NCBI RefSeq assembly: GCF_003007715.1
Contig: NZ_PXNO01000023.1
Location: 310,001 to 374,000 of the forward strand
Direction: 5' to 3'
From: Marinobacter shengliensis
GTDB lineage: Bacteria > Pseudomonadota > Gammaproteobacteria > Pseudomonadales > Oleiphilaceae
DNA: 64,000 nucleotides
In this document: one piece after another, positions 33,926 to 42,853 of the stretch
Layout of the letters: every line of letters starts with the position of its first letter
How positions within the stretch are numbered: the stretch's first letter is position 1
Made by a program: the position numbers and the translations under genes
Notes under the pieces: generated by a model
The model's input: only the letters and a program-made list of their open reading frames with translations
The model's database searches: none
Told to the model about the DNA's origin: nothing

Positions 33926-34960
33926 TTACTGATCAGAATCGATGATGGCGGCCAGCGGTGTCATATCGACTCCAGCGCTCATCGGGTGGCGTTCACCCAC
34001 AAGTTTGAACTTCAGCCACCAATCAGTGACTGTTTCCCAGTTCTCCGAAACTTGTCCGTTAGGTAAGCCCAATGGCAATTCGCCGGGCAGCAGACCCATG
34101 TACTTTGCGGCCTGGGTTTTGTCGAAGATCCAGATGCCGCCCTTGTGAATCTCACCGGTAGAGCCGATCACTTTCTCGACGTCTGACACGGGAAACCTGA
34201 GTGCTTTGGCGATGATTTCGTTGGCTTCGGCCGGGTTGGCTTTCCAGTAGTCGACGGCATCGAAGTACGCTTGCATCACTTTGGCGGCGGTTTCTGGTTT
34301 GTTCTCGAGGAAGGCATCACTCATGTACATGGCATCCCCAAGAAGGGCTGTTTCGATCCAGCCAGGCTCATCTGAGGAAGCCGCAACAGTGGCGCCGGGC
34401 AAAGCGGCAAGGGCCTGGGAGCCAAACGGTTCCCAGAATTCGGCAGCGCTGACATTGCCGCCGACCAAGGCGCCTACGGCATCGTCCATGATCAGATTGG
34501 TGAAGGTAACATCGTTAATGCTGACGCCATTGGATTCGAGCCAGATGCCCATGAAGATCTGGGTCAACCCGCCTTCGAGTACGGCAACCGATTTGCCTTC
34601 GAGATCTGCTGCGCTTTCAATGCCGGGGGCAAGCACAATTTTGTCTGTACCGTAAGATGGATTGGTGTACGTCGCCATTTTTATCGGCACGCCTTTATCA
34701 GCAGCGATGGGGCCATATTCTGCGGTGCTGGACGTGACATCAAGCACACCGGCGGTCATCAGGCTGAAGCTTTCATAGGGATCTTCGATGATCGTGATTT
34801 CAAGGTTCAGGTCAGGTGCCAGGTTCTTCTCCTGGGCGATGAACCAGAAGCCATAACCAGGCCACGAGAAAAGCGATAACCGCACGGTTTCCGCTGAGAG
34901 CGCGTTGCCTGAAAGCAGCGCAAGCATGAGTACTGAGAGACTGCGTTTTAGCCAGTGCAT
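33926..34960 (-). CDS. ABC transporter periplasmic substrate-binding protein (NMT1/taurine type)
   Basis: 344 residues with a Sec signal (MHWLKRSLSVLMLALLSGNALSA). The mature protein is of the NMT1/SsuA-like type II fold: LSLFSWPGYGFWFIAQEK near the N-terminus, MTAGVLDVTSST and VPIKMATYTNPSYGTD. Usual ligands are sulfonates, nitrate or pyrimidine precursors, but aromatic-rich pocket segments do not allow a safe choice. Its partner permease and ATPase are adjacent. Substrate likely relates to the desaturase and TIM-barrel enzyme of the same operon. Confidence 0.9.
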   Translation of the reverse strand: MHWLKRSLSVLMLALLSGNALSAETVRLSLFSWPGYGFWFIAQEKNLAPDLNLEITIIEDPYESFSLMTAGVLDVTSSTAEYGPIAADKGVPIKMATYTNPSYGTDKIVLAPGIESAADLEGKSVAVLEGGLTQIFMGIWLESNGVSINDVTFTNLIMDDAVGALVGGNVSAAEFWEPFGSQALAALPGATVAASSDEPGWIETALLGDAMYMSDAFLENKPETAAKVMQAYFDAVDYWKANPAEANEIIAKALRFPVSDVEKVIGSTGEIHKGGIWIFDKTQAAKYMGLLPGELPLGLPNGQVSENWETVTDWWLKFKLVGERHPMSAGVDMTPLAAIIDSDQ

Positions 34961-35002
34961 GGGTGTTACCTCTTGGGTTTTGAAGCGCGTTGAAATGTGG
35001 CG

Positions 35003-35878
35003 TCAGGAATGTCCTCGGCCAAGGTAGGGAAAGGATTTTCGATAGATCAGTCTGAACACGGTATCCAGGAGCAAGCCAAGCACGCCGATGGTGACAATGC
35101 CGGCCATGATGTCGTCAACATGCACGAAACGCCGGGCGCGCATCATCATCGCACCAATGCCATCGGTGGCCGCGACAATTTCAGCAATGACCAGATAGGT
35201 CCAGCTAACAGCCAGCATCTGCCGACAGGTATCGACGTAGCCGGGCAGGGAGTGCCTGAATAATACGGTCCAGAGAATGATGCGGCGCCCGCCTCCCAGG
35301 GTTTTGGCGGTCTCAATCAGTACCTTTGGCGTTTGCCGGGTTACATCGGCGAGCATGATGATCAGGAAAAACACGACCCCCATTAACAACAGGGCGATTT
35401 TCTGGGTGTCGCCAGTGCCGAGCCACATAAGTAACAGGGGAATAAAGGCGGGTGCCGGAAGGTAGCGCCAAGCCCCCATCAGGGGATTAAGCGCAGCATC
35501 CACCCGTGCAAAGGAGCCCATCAGGATACCCAGAGGCAGTGCAATCGCCAGCGCAATGGAAAAGCTGACCAGAATCCGGGTAAGGCTGGCCATCACATCA
35601 CTAAGGAAGCTCTGCTCAATGAACAGCTCCTGGAGCGCGCCAAATACGGCGACAGGACCGGGGTACAGCCTTTCCGGCGCCAGGTCCATCTGCGATGTGA
35701 TGTGCCACACCAAGACAAATGTAATCCAGCCCGCCGCGCCGAGAAGCAGCCGTTGGCTACCGGGTATCGCCTGATTAAAGTCGAACCAGTATTCCGGGCC
35801 CTTATGGTTCGCTGCCTCGGAAATTCCGGCTTTAACCAGTCGTTGTCCCGTCGCTTTATCAGAAAGTTTTGCGGTCAT
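35003..35878 (-). CDS. ABC transporter permease (SsuC/TauC-like)
   Basis: 291 residues with six membrane segments after a polar N-terminus of about 35 residues. The BPD-type EAA loop is visible: LIETAKTLGGGRRIILWTVLFRHSLPGYVDTCRQ near 205, where the conserved glycine is present. It shares the operon with the binding protein and ATPase and forms the transmembrane channel. Located 10 bases from the desaturase stop. Confidence 0.92.
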   Translation of the reverse strand: MTAKLSDKATGQRLVKAGISEAANHKGPEYWFDFNQAIPGSQRLLLGAAGWITFVLVWHITSQMDLAPERLYPGPVAVFGALQELFIEQSFLSDVMASLTRILVSFSIALAIALPLGILMGSFARVDAALNPLMGAWRYLPAPAFIPLLLMWLGTGDTQKIALLLMGVVFFLIIMLADVTRQTPKVLIETAKTLGGGRRIILWTVLFRHSLPGYVDTCRQMLAVSWTYLVIAEIVAATDGIGAMMMRARRFVHVDDIMAGIVTIGVLGLLLDTVFRLIYRKSFPYLGRGHS

Positions 35879-35888
35879 CTCGATAGCC

Positions 35889-36905
35889 TCAGAAGGCGGT
35901 CAGGAAGCTGAGCCCGTACACCGGGACAGCCTTGCCATCGCGCAGGGCCACTGGTACCTCTACCTGGCCGTAGGTTTCTGCATAGATTCCGGCAATGCGG
36001 TTACGGTGATAGCTTCTGAGCTGGCCTTTCAGGCCGACCGTGCGAGTGTAGGCGTCACCAAAGAGTTCGTTGTGCAATGCTGGCAGCTTGTACCAGGGCA
36101 TGGTGGGTTTTGCATGGTGCGCATTGTGATAACAGAAATTGAGTACCAAAAGGTTAAGCATCGGCCAGCGGCGTGAAATCAGGTTGCTGTAGGTGTTGTT
36201 CTGCTCGTAGTCCTTGTTTCCTTTGTGAGGCAGCTCTGCATCTGGGTCATTCAGGTTCACGACAATTTCATAGTTGTGCTGGTAGGCGTCGAAAAAGCGC
36301 AGGACGGTCAGCATCAGCAGATAAGCGAGGGTATAGAGCAGAACGGCCTTGAGGCTCCAAAGTGCCAGTGCCACCAGTAGAATTGATCGCGTCATTAGTA
36401 CCGCGGCTAGGCGTTTGCGCTGTTTGGCGTCACCAATGCTGGTGAATGGCGCGATCATCAGTAACGCGTGCATCAGAATGTCGACAGCCGGGAAGTAGAG
36501 CCACTCCAGTGCAAAGACCAGCCTCTCTAATCTGGGGTGGGACTTGAGCCAACCACGGTAATCAAATGAAATTGGGTCAGCGTTATCCACATGGTGGCGC
36601 ATGTGTTTGTAACGCAAATCCTCATAGGTGCCGTAGCTGCCGCCGGTTATCCAGTTGAGTAGTTTTCCCAGATTGGTATTGTGTTCGGTTTTCTTGAAGA
36701 TGGCATTGTGCGCGCAGTCATGCACCAGATAGGCGGCGATGACCATGCCATGACCACAGGCGATTATGCCTAACAGCGGCAGTAAGAAGCCCGGCTGGGC
36801 CATCAGCAGCCAGCCGCCAATGTAGGTGGTAAGAATGTAGGCCAGCACAAGCGTGAGCGGCCAAACACCATCGGAATGCCGAAAATGCTGAGCAATGTAT
36901 CGCAT
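35889..36905 (-). CDS. membrane fatty acid desaturase family protein
   Basis: 338 residues with four to five hydrophobic segments (about 15-60 and 135-200). Three histidine boxes are complete: HDCAH near 64, HMRHH near 102 and HNAHH near 260, which bind the di-iron centre. These desaturases or hydroxylases insert double bonds or oxygen into lipids using O2 and an electron donor. It lies in an operon with an ABC importer and a TIM-barrel isomerase, so the substrate may be an imported or lipid-derived compound rather than phospholipid acyl chains. Confidence 0.9.
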   Translation of the reverse strand: MRYIAQHFRHSDGVWPLTLVLAYILTTYIGGWLLMAQPGFLLPLLGIIACGHGMVIAAYLVHDCAHNAIFKKTEHNTNLGKLLNWITGGSYGTYEDLRYKHMRHHVDNADPISFDYRGWLKSHPRLERLVFALEWLYFPAVDILMHALLMIAPFTSIGDAKQRKRLAAVLMTRSILLVALALWSLKAVLLYTLAYLLMLTVLRFFDAYQHNYEIVVNLNDPDAELPHKGNKDYEQNNTYSNLISRRWPMLNLLVLNFCYHNAHHAKPTMPWYKLPALHNELFGDAYTRTVGLKGQLRSYHRNRIAGIYAETYGQVEVPVALRDGKAVPVYGLSFLTAF

Positions 36906-36935
36906 GATTCTGAGACCTCCTTGGATTAGGGCCGA

Positions 36936-37823
36936 CTAGGCGATTCTGGATGTTCTGGTTGCCGAGGATTGCCAGCGTTCAAAGTGCGCCTTTTCCTCCT
37001 CGCCGATCCAGCGATTGAGTGACCAAAGATCTGCAATGGGTGCCTTGGTATACGGTAAAAGGTGTAGGTAGCCGTCGGTACCGAACTCGGGAGTCATCGA
37101 GGTGTAGCTCAGTCCGCGTTGGAGCTGTGATTGCCAGACAGCTTCCCAACATGCCTGGTGCGAGGCCAGAGCTTCGGCATACTCCGGAGCGGCTGGGTGT
37201 GGTACCTGTGGACCCTGGTCGTATCCAACGCGGGAGTGGATATGCCGTGCTTGCTGCGCCGTGCGCTCGATGCAGTCCCATTCAATGTGGGGCAGGCGTT
37301 CGCAGACAACAGCCCAGTGACTGAAGTCGCAGGTGACGTCTATCTCAGGTACTTTGTCCAGAATGGCGACGGTATTCCAAGGGCTGAAAAAGCTTCGGCC
37401 ACGGTGGGTTTCAAAACTCACGGGGATGCTGAACTTGTCAGCAACGTTCTGTGCCTCTGAGAAAAAACGGACCGAGTCTTCAATCGGCCAGGCATCGCAG
37501 CCACCCATCACATTGACAAACTCTGGTTTCAGTCCGGTTATCTTTGCACTGCGCAACTTGGCTTCGAAATCCAGCAAGTGTTCGTCCACGCTGGCATCAC
37601 GGCGTGGTACATAGCTGCCTGTAGTGCAGATTTCCTGAATCCATAACAGGTTGTTTTCATGAAGTGTTTCGCCGAATAGCGCTGCCTCGGTGTCGCTATC
37701 AGGCACGGGGGCCTCAATGCCATCAAAACCGGCCTCGTATACTTGCTCGATAGCTTGGCTGAGAGGGCCTTCGTGGCCCCACAGAGTCTTGAAGCGTTTT
37801 AAGTGCACGGGCAACTCCTTCAT
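36936..37823 (-). CDS. sugar phosphate isomerase/epimerase-like TIM-barrel protein
   Basis: 295 residues from ATG 37821-37823 (MKELPVHLKRF); a start at 37910 would add 29 doubtful residues. The AP-endonuclease-2 type TIM barrel is visible with metal ligands in FETHRGR (Glu), TCDFSHW (Asp), HIHSRVGYDQGPQV (His) and TPEFG (Glu). The strands and metal site resemble xylose isomerase-like epimerases that rearrange sugars or inositols. It leads the five-gene operon followed by a desaturase and an ABC importer; no known pathway with these members is recognised. Confidence 0.82.
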   Translation of the reverse strand: MKELPVHLKRFKTLWGHEGPLSQAIEQVYEAGFDGIEAPVPDSDTEAALFGETLHENNLLWIQEICTTGSYVPRRDASVDEHLLDFEAKLRSAKITGLKPEFVNVMGGCDAWPIEDSVRFFSEAQNVADKFSIPVSFETHRGRSFFSPWNTVAILDKVPEIDVTCDFSHWAVVCERLPHIEWDCIERTAQQARHIHSRVGYDQGPQVPHPAAPEYAEALASHQACWEAVWQSQLQRGLSYTSMTPEFGTDGYLHLLPYTKAPIADLWSLNRWIGEEEKAHFERWQSSATRTSRIA

Positions 37824-37989
37824 AATCCGGAAAAGTGAAAAGACGCTTTCCTGGGTATTGCAACCGTTGTGCCACAAGTCCGAAAAGGCTTTAAATATAC
37901 AGGCTGGCATGTAAATTAAGGTTCTAGATATGTGCTGTGGGCGCCGTTTTGTGTCAGCTCATAGTGCAGCTGCACATTGGGGGTGCATC

Positions 37990-38667
37990 ATGAATGTTCT
38001 GGTATTGGGAGCCACCGGCCTGACAGGCCACCTGGTGGTCGAGCAGCTGTTAACGCGATCTGAAGTAACGTCCGTCGTGGTTCCAGTGCGCCACTCACTG
38101 GGCCTGAAGAGCCCGAAGCTGGCGGAGCACCTGGTCGACTTTGACGCGCTGGAATCCCACTCGAGAATCTTTGAAGTGGATGTTCTGGTTTGTTGCCTTG
38201 GGACGACCATCAAGAAAGCCGGGTCCCAGGAAGCGTTCCGTAAGGTGGACTACGAGTATGCGTTGAAGGGTGCCCGGCTGGCCCGGCAAGCTGGTGCCAG
38301 CACAATGATTCTGATGTCGGCGATCGGTGCCTCGTCTCGCTCGACGGTTTTCTACAGCCGTGTAAAAGGTGAATTGGAGGATGCGGTCCGTGAGCTGGGG
38401 TTTGACTACCTGTCTATTTACCACCCGAGCCTGTTGCTGGGCGACAGGAAGGAACACCGTACCGGTGAAGCGTTGGGGATGGCCGTAATGCCGCTGGCCA
38501 ACCGCGCATTGATTGGACCACTGCATAAGTATCGGGCCATCGAGGCGGAGACAGTTGCCGAGGCGATGGTGAATGAGTTGATCGCGTCTACCGGGGCCGA
38601 AAACTCCCGAACCGCAATTAAGGTTCGGGAGTACGACGATATCCGGAGATTGGCCAAAAAGAGTTAA
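37990..38667 (+). CDS. NAD(P)-binding epimerase-like protein (atypical SDR)
   Basis: 225 residues from ATG 37990. Rossmann motif LGATGLTGHLV at about 5-15, then LVCCLGTTIKKAGSQEAFRKVDYEYALKGARLARQAGA, which is typical of the YwnB/HTATIP2 (TIP30)-like atypical SDR branch. SSRSTVFYSRVKGELEDAV supplies the YxxxK (Tyr-Ser-Arg-Val-Lys). It is divergent from the TIM-barrel operon and overlaps the convergent hydroxylase gene by 4 bases at the stop codons. Confidence 0.88.
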   Translation: MNVLVLGATGLTGHLVVEQLLTRSEVTSVVVPVRHSLGLKSPKLAEHLVDFDALESHSRIFEVDVLVCCLGTTIKKAGSQEAFRKVDYEYALKGARLARQAGASTMILMSAIGASSRSTVFYSRVKGELEDAVRELGFDYLSIYHPSLLLGDRKEHRTGEALGMAVMPLANRALIGPLHKYRAIEAETVAEAMVNELIASTGAENSRTAIKVREYDDIRRLAKKS

Positions 38668-39263
38668 ACGAGCTGCCCTTGATTCAGCCTTTCGAAGCTC
38701 TTTGGAAAGAGCCTTCGGCAGGCTTGGTTCAGTGGCTTTTCAACGATCTCGGGTAAACGAATGCCCAGCGGGTTAGACTCGGCCATGGCCTTGTTGGCGA
38801 TTACTCGGGTGCCCATGATGTAGTCGAACCAGGGGCGTGTTACGCACCAGTTGGCATCCTGGTTGGTGTTCATGTGATGGTCGTAGTGCCAGGGAATCGC
38901 TTTTTTACCCCACTCAGGCTCCAGGTGTGAGCGCCGGTGCACGTAAAAATAACGAGCAGCAGCATAGTAGGTGCCCAGGGTGAAAAACGGCGCTACCGGC
39001 ATGGCCAGGGATGTGATAGCTGTGAGCTTGAGCAGAGACGTGACTTCATCCCGGGTGCGCCAGTTGCTCAGGCCTTCCGCGTAACCATCATCCTTGTAAT
39101 CGGTGGTGCGCACGATTTTGTGGTGCTGCCAGTGGCTCTTCATGGATTTGGGGATTGGGCTGTAGCGCGGCTGCCCAGGCCTGGGTGTGCCATGTAGGAT
39201 GTACTTGTGGGCGTACCATTCGAAGCCGTTGGCAAAGATCAGGGCGATGGGAAAACCAATCAT
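38664..39263 (-). CDS. fatty acid hydroxylase / sterol desaturase superfamily protein
   Basis: 199 residues. Histidine clusters form a di-iron site: HKYILHG near 14, HWQHHK near 46, HRRSH near 118 and HYDHHMN near 134. The protein is short and has two membrane segments (around 75-105). The family oxidises lipids in the membrane with O2. Its stop overlaps that of the upstream NAD(P)-binding gene. A functional link to the nearby desaturase operon is possible. Confidence 0.86.
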   Translation of the reverse strand: MIGFPIALIFANGFEWYAHKYILHGTPRPGQPRYSPIPKSMKSHWQHHKIVRTTDYKDDGYAEGLSNWRTRDEVTSLLKLTAITSLAMPVAPFFTLGTYYAAARYFYVHRRSHLEPEWGKKAIPWHYDHHMNTNQDANWCVTRPWFDYIMGTRVIANKAMAESNPLGIRLPEIVEKPLNQACRRLFPKSFERLNQGQLV

Positions 39264-39361
39264 GGTCTGGCCTCTTTTTGTGATTGTTGTTCTATCCTGT
39301 CATAGCTTCGGATGAATCCTTTTATTAATTTGCGCCAGGTTGGCGGTTTCATTGGCGGGAT

Positions 39362-41092
39362 ATGACATTACGGGCAGTCAGCAAAGCAGTGATCGTGTGC
39401 CGGAGGGGGCTGTTGGCGACCAGTCTGATTCTGGCCGGTCCTGCACTTGGGGCCGAGTCGTCAGACGAGGCGTGTACTGTCAGTGACATCCAGCCGGAAA
39501 TGATTGATCTGGACAAACCACGGGATCAGCTGGCGCGCCAGAGCAATCTCGTGATTCCCCCGGGTGCGAAAATTGGCAGCATTCGAATCATTCAGCGCCC
39601 CATTTTTGATACCAGCGACCCAAAGCAGGATAACTTCCTTTACCGCGCCCTCAATACACTCAACACACCGACCTGGGAGTCGGCCCTTCGTTCCCAGTTG
39701 GTGTTTGTTGAGGGAGACATCTACAGCCCCGGGTTGCTGGAAGAGTCTGAGCGGGTCTTGCGGCAGCGGGAATATCTGACAGCGGCCTGGGTGGGGGTTA
39801 CCCGCCTTTGTGGGGATGAGGTGGAGGTGAGTGTTCTGGCGCGGGATACCTGGACACTACTGCCAACCCTGGGTTTGACCAGATCCGGTGGCGAGAATAC
39901 CACCAATGCGGGCATCTCCGATCCGAACTTCCTGGGTTCCGGTAAGAGCCTGGGAATTTCCTACACCAAGGACCCGGACCGCTCCGAAACCAGTTTGTTT
40001 GTGGACGATCCCAATGTCGCAGGCTCTCACTGGCAGGCGGGTTTTTCCTACGATGACCGCAGTGATGGGAGGGGGCGGAGCGCCTATCTGGAACGGCCAT
40101 TTTTCAGCGAGCGCACCAACTGGCGCTTTGGCTTGGCTGGAGTGGATGATGTCCGGGAGGAATCCCGCTACGTGGGGGCAGAAGCCATTGCCGATTACCG
40201 CCGTAGCCGGGAGTATTTCAGTGTTGATGGCGGATGGCGCCTGGCTGAGCGCAACGAGCGGCAGCTCCGACTGCTGGCGGGGTATCGCTACGAGGCGTTC
40301 GGATTTCAGTCGTTACCTGATCAGCCTGCCCTGGATGTGTTGCCGGATGATCGAACCCTGAGCTATCCATGGATTGGTTTTGATTACCGCCAGAACCGTT
40401 TTCGCGAGATGACCAACCTGACCCGTTTACAGCGGGTTGAAGACGTTCGGGATGGTTTCTTGTGGCGCACGGAATTGGGTTATTCAGGCTCAGGGTTGGG
40501 GGCAACGGAAGATCGGGTTGTCCTGAACATGAGTTTTCAGGACTCGTTGCTGGCGACGGAAACCAACTACGCCAGCTACGGCCTGAATCAGAGCGGCACC
40601 TATCGGCTCGATCAAGACCGCGTGGAGAATCTCCTGGGCACCCTCAGCCTGGAGTACTTTCACGGTGGGTCCGTTCGTTGGACCGGCTGGTACACGAGTC
40701 TTGCGTTTACCGCTGCTCGTAACCTGACCGCCGACCAACAACTGTTGATTGGAGGTGAAAACGGGCTTCGTGGCTATCCCAGTGAATACCAGCAAGGGGA
40801 CCGAAGGGTTTTGTGGACACTCGAGCGCCGGTACTTCCCCGACTGGCATCCTTTCAAGTTGTTTCGGATGGGCGGGGTGGTGTTCGTTGATGCTGGCCGC
40901 GCCTGGTTTGCTGACGGTCAGAGTAACGGGCCGGACGGTGGTGTGTTGAGGGATGTTGGGGTTGGCTTGAGGTTGGCATCCAGCAGAGTTGAAGTACAGA
41001 GAATGTTGCACTTTGATCTGGCGTTTCCCCTGGATGGAGACGACAGCATTGATGCTTTACAGGTGTTGCTGCGGGGGAGGAGCCGGTTCTGA
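39362..41092 (+). CDS. BamA/TamA-like outer membrane beta-barrel protein
   Basis: 576 residues with a Sec signal (cleavage near residue 30). The N-terminal region (about 35-160) includes IGSIRIIQRPIFD and a POTRA-like segment with SALRSQLVFVEGDIYSPGLLEESERVLRQREYL. From about 190 there are many amphipathic strands, and the end (LLRGRSRF) has a terminal Phe as in BamA-fold barrels. GENGLRGYPSEYQQGDRR is the conserved RGY loop region of the bacterial surface antigen family. It is not standard BamA or TamA by length, which have more POTRA domains. Confidence 0.86.
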   Translation: MTLRAVSKAVIVCRRGLLATSLILAGPALGAESSDEACTVSDIQPEMIDLDKPRDQLARQSNLVIPPGAKIGSIRIIQRPIFDTSDPKQDNFLYRALNTLNTPTWESALRSQLVFVEGDIYSPGLLEESERVLRQREYLTAAWVGVTRLCGDEVEVSVLARDTWTLLPTLGLTRSGGENTTNAGISDPNFLGSGKSLGISYTKDPDRSETSLFVDDPNVAGSHWQAGFSYDDRSDGRGRSAYLERPFFSERTNWRFGLAGVDDVREESRYVGAEAIADYRRSREYFSVDGGWRLAERNERQLRLLAGYRYEAFGFQSLPDQPALDVLPDDRTLSYPWIGFDYRQNRFREMTNLTRLQRVEDVRDGFLWRTELGYSGSGLGATEDRVVLNMSFQDSLLATETNYASYGLNQSGTYRLDQDRVENLLGTLSLEYFHGGSVRWTGWYTSLAFTAARNLTADQQLLIGGENGLRGYPSEYQQGDRRVLWTLERRYFPDWHPFKLFRMGGVVFVDAGRAWFADGQSNGPDGGVLRDVGVGLRLASSRVEVQRMLHFDLAFPLDGDDSIDALQVLLRGRSRF

Positions 41093-41109
41093 TTCTGGTT
41101 GACGGTGGC

Positions 41110-41139
41110 TCTCCCGGTGGCAGACGGGCCACCGGGAGA
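41110..41139. terminator. 12-bp perfect hairpin between convergent genes
   Basis: TCTCCCGGTGGC and GCCACCGGGAGA with a 6-base loop AGACGG lie between the barrel and the binding-protein gene. It can serve as a two-sided transcription end, though no U tract is present. Confidence 0.55.
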
Positions 41140-41146
41140 TGCAGAA

Positions 41147-41890
41147 TCAAAAACCGTAAGCGCGGGAGATGGTCTCGATTTCACCTGAGTTGACCAGTGC
41201 CTGGAAGCTCTGGTTCAGGGCTTTGAGGATGTCTGGGTCTGTGCTCTTGTTCACGGCCAGGTACATCGGGGTTTCCCGGAACACCAGAACCTGCTCCAGA
41301 TCTGTCACATCTGAGGCATCTGCGGCAAGGTAGGGGCCAGCCAGGCCATCGGCTACCCACAAGTCGATCTGGTCCTGCTCAAGGCGCCGGGCATTCAGGC
41401 CGTTGGTGCTGATGGCGGACACATTAAAGCCCTTCTCTTCAAGATACGTGGTCATGACATCGCCGCGATAACCGCCAATGCGATAGTTCTTGGCGTCTTC
41501 CAGTTTGCTCAGTCGGATAGTGGTGCCGGCTTTCGCGAAGAGCGTCCATTTGATACTGGCTAATGGTCCAACCCAGTCAAACGCAGGCTCCCGGTCAGCG
41601 GTTTTGGAGACGCAATAGATGCCGTGATTGGGGTGTTGTTCGCTCCGGTTGATTCCGTAGCTCAGGTCCCTCAGCTTGATGCTGTATTTCAGGCTGCTTT
41701 GTTCGAGTACCGCCTTGAGGACATCAGTGCATAGTCCTGTGATATCCCGTTCCGAGTGTGCAAACGGTTGACCATTCGTGGTCATGTTGTAAGGGGGGTA
41801 TTGTTCTGTGTAGATCCGGAGTTCTTCGTTGGCCGTTGCGCAGCCTGAGGTCAGCATGAGGGCAACAATCAGCCCGATTTTCCCTTTCAT
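41147..41890 (-). CDS. orphan SBP_bac_3 periplasmic binding protein
   Basis: 247 residues from ATG 41888-41890 (RBS GGAGC); a GTG six bases upstream is also possible. A signal with lipobox-like LTSGC (Cys17) begins it. The family-3 binding fold is clear: LRIYTEQYPPYN, GLCTDVLKAVLE, FDWVGPLASIKWTLFAK, YRIGGYRGDVMTTYLEEKG and VLVFRETPMYLAVNK. It has no permease or ATPase beside it. It is strongly similar along its whole length to the protein at 61987-62769. Confidence 0.88.
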   Translation of the reverse strand: MKGKIGLIVALMLTSGCATANEELRIYTEQYPPYNMTTNGQPFAHSERDITGLCTDVLKAVLEQSSLKYSIKLRDLSYGINRSEQHPNHGIYCVSKTADREPAFDWVGPLASIKWTLFAKAGTTIRLSKLEDAKNYRIGGYRGDVMTTYLEEKGFNVSAISTNGLNARRLEQDQIDLWVADGLAGPYLAADASDVTDLEQVLVFRETPMYLAVNKSTDPDILKALNQSFQALVNSGEIETISRAYGF

Positions 41891-41986
41891 GAACACGCTC
41901 CATCTTATGGGGGAGAAATTCTGGAGCGCGGTAGGTTATGGCAGGTGTAGCCAGTCGGGTACTGTGGAATCCCCGGCTTTACATTT

Positions 41987-42760
41987 TCAGTTTGACCCAG
42001 CAGAAGCCTGGCTGTGGGATTCGAAGTAGTGGTTATAACGGCCACTATCACGGAACGCCTGCAGTCGTTCATTGAAGCGGTCTGTCAGTTGTGCGGTGTC
42101 TGGTCGTGTATTGGGAAACAACACGAAACTTTCGTTCTCAAGAAGAGGGCGGGGGTGGTGGGTAATGCGGCTGGCTTCCTCCGGGTCAAGTTCACGACGC
42201 AGAATGTGATAGCCCACGTTGATCTCTTCGGGGAACGCATCGATGCGGTCGAACAGGAGCCTGCGGAAATTCAGCACGGTACTGGCGACCCATTCAATAC
42301 TAAGCAGATCATCCTCTACGGCTTGATCGAAAGCCGAACCGTAACTGTAACCAATACTGCCGCCGAGTCTGAGGTCAGACAGGTCTTCGACGCTGGACCA
42401 ACTGACCGGCTGGTCTTTCAGGTGAAAAACCACGAACCGCTCTTTGAGGACCGGGTCGCTGAAGGTGAAGTCCTGCTCACGTTCCTCCGCATGCATCCAT
42501 ACCGCCGTGGCATCGTGTTTGCCCATTGCGGCTTCATAGTAAGCTCGCTTCCAGGGGAGGAAGTGGTAGGAGACCGTAAAGCCTTCCTCGGCAAACACAT
42601 CTCGCAGCAATTGGGCGACAATCCCCTGATCGGGTGCCTCCTGATCAAAATACGGCGGCCAGTCACCAACCGCTATGCTCAGGTGTTGTGTATCATCTGC
42701 GGTGACTGTCTCAATCCATGTAAACAGCGATACCAGCAGCATGGTCAGGTATCGTTTCAT
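41987..42760 (-). CDS. second orphan SBP_bac_3 periplasmic binding protein
   Basis: 257 residues with a Sec signal (MKRYLTMLLVSLFTWIETVTA). The fold-opening HLSIAVGDWPPYF, GIVAQLLRDVFAEEGFTVSYHFLPWKRAYYEAAMGK and later LRLGGSIGYSYG and FPEEINVGYHILRREL are typical of amino-acid or arginine-like binding proteins. It is divergent enough from the protein at 41147 to be a different branch. The ABC partners are absent locally. The 90-base spacer shows a GC-rich hairpin in the leader. Confidence 0.84.
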   Translation of the reverse strand: MKRYLTMLLVSLFTWIETVTADDTQHLSIAVGDWPPYFDQEAPDQGIVAQLLRDVFAEEGFTVSYHFLPWKRAYYEAAMGKHDATAVWMHAEEREQDFTFSDPVLKERFVVFHLKDQPVSWSSVEDLSDLRLGGSIGYSYGSAFDQAVEDDLLSIEWVASTVLNFRRLLFDRIDAFPEEINVGYHILRRELDPEEASRITHHPRPLLENESFVLFPNTRPDTAQLTDRFNERLQAFRDSGRYNHYFESHSQASAGSN

Positions 42761-42853
42761 TTCTAGGCTCCGGGAGCGGCCCGCGAATAACCGTGGGCCG
42801 GGAAGCAGGCGATTAACTTAGAAAATAGCAGCCTTTTCCGGGGTTTCCCAGTT

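Noticed and set aside
36580..36594. TTATCCACA inside the desaturase gene
   Set aside because: It is within coding sequence and not accompanied by the other blocks of the intergenic element.
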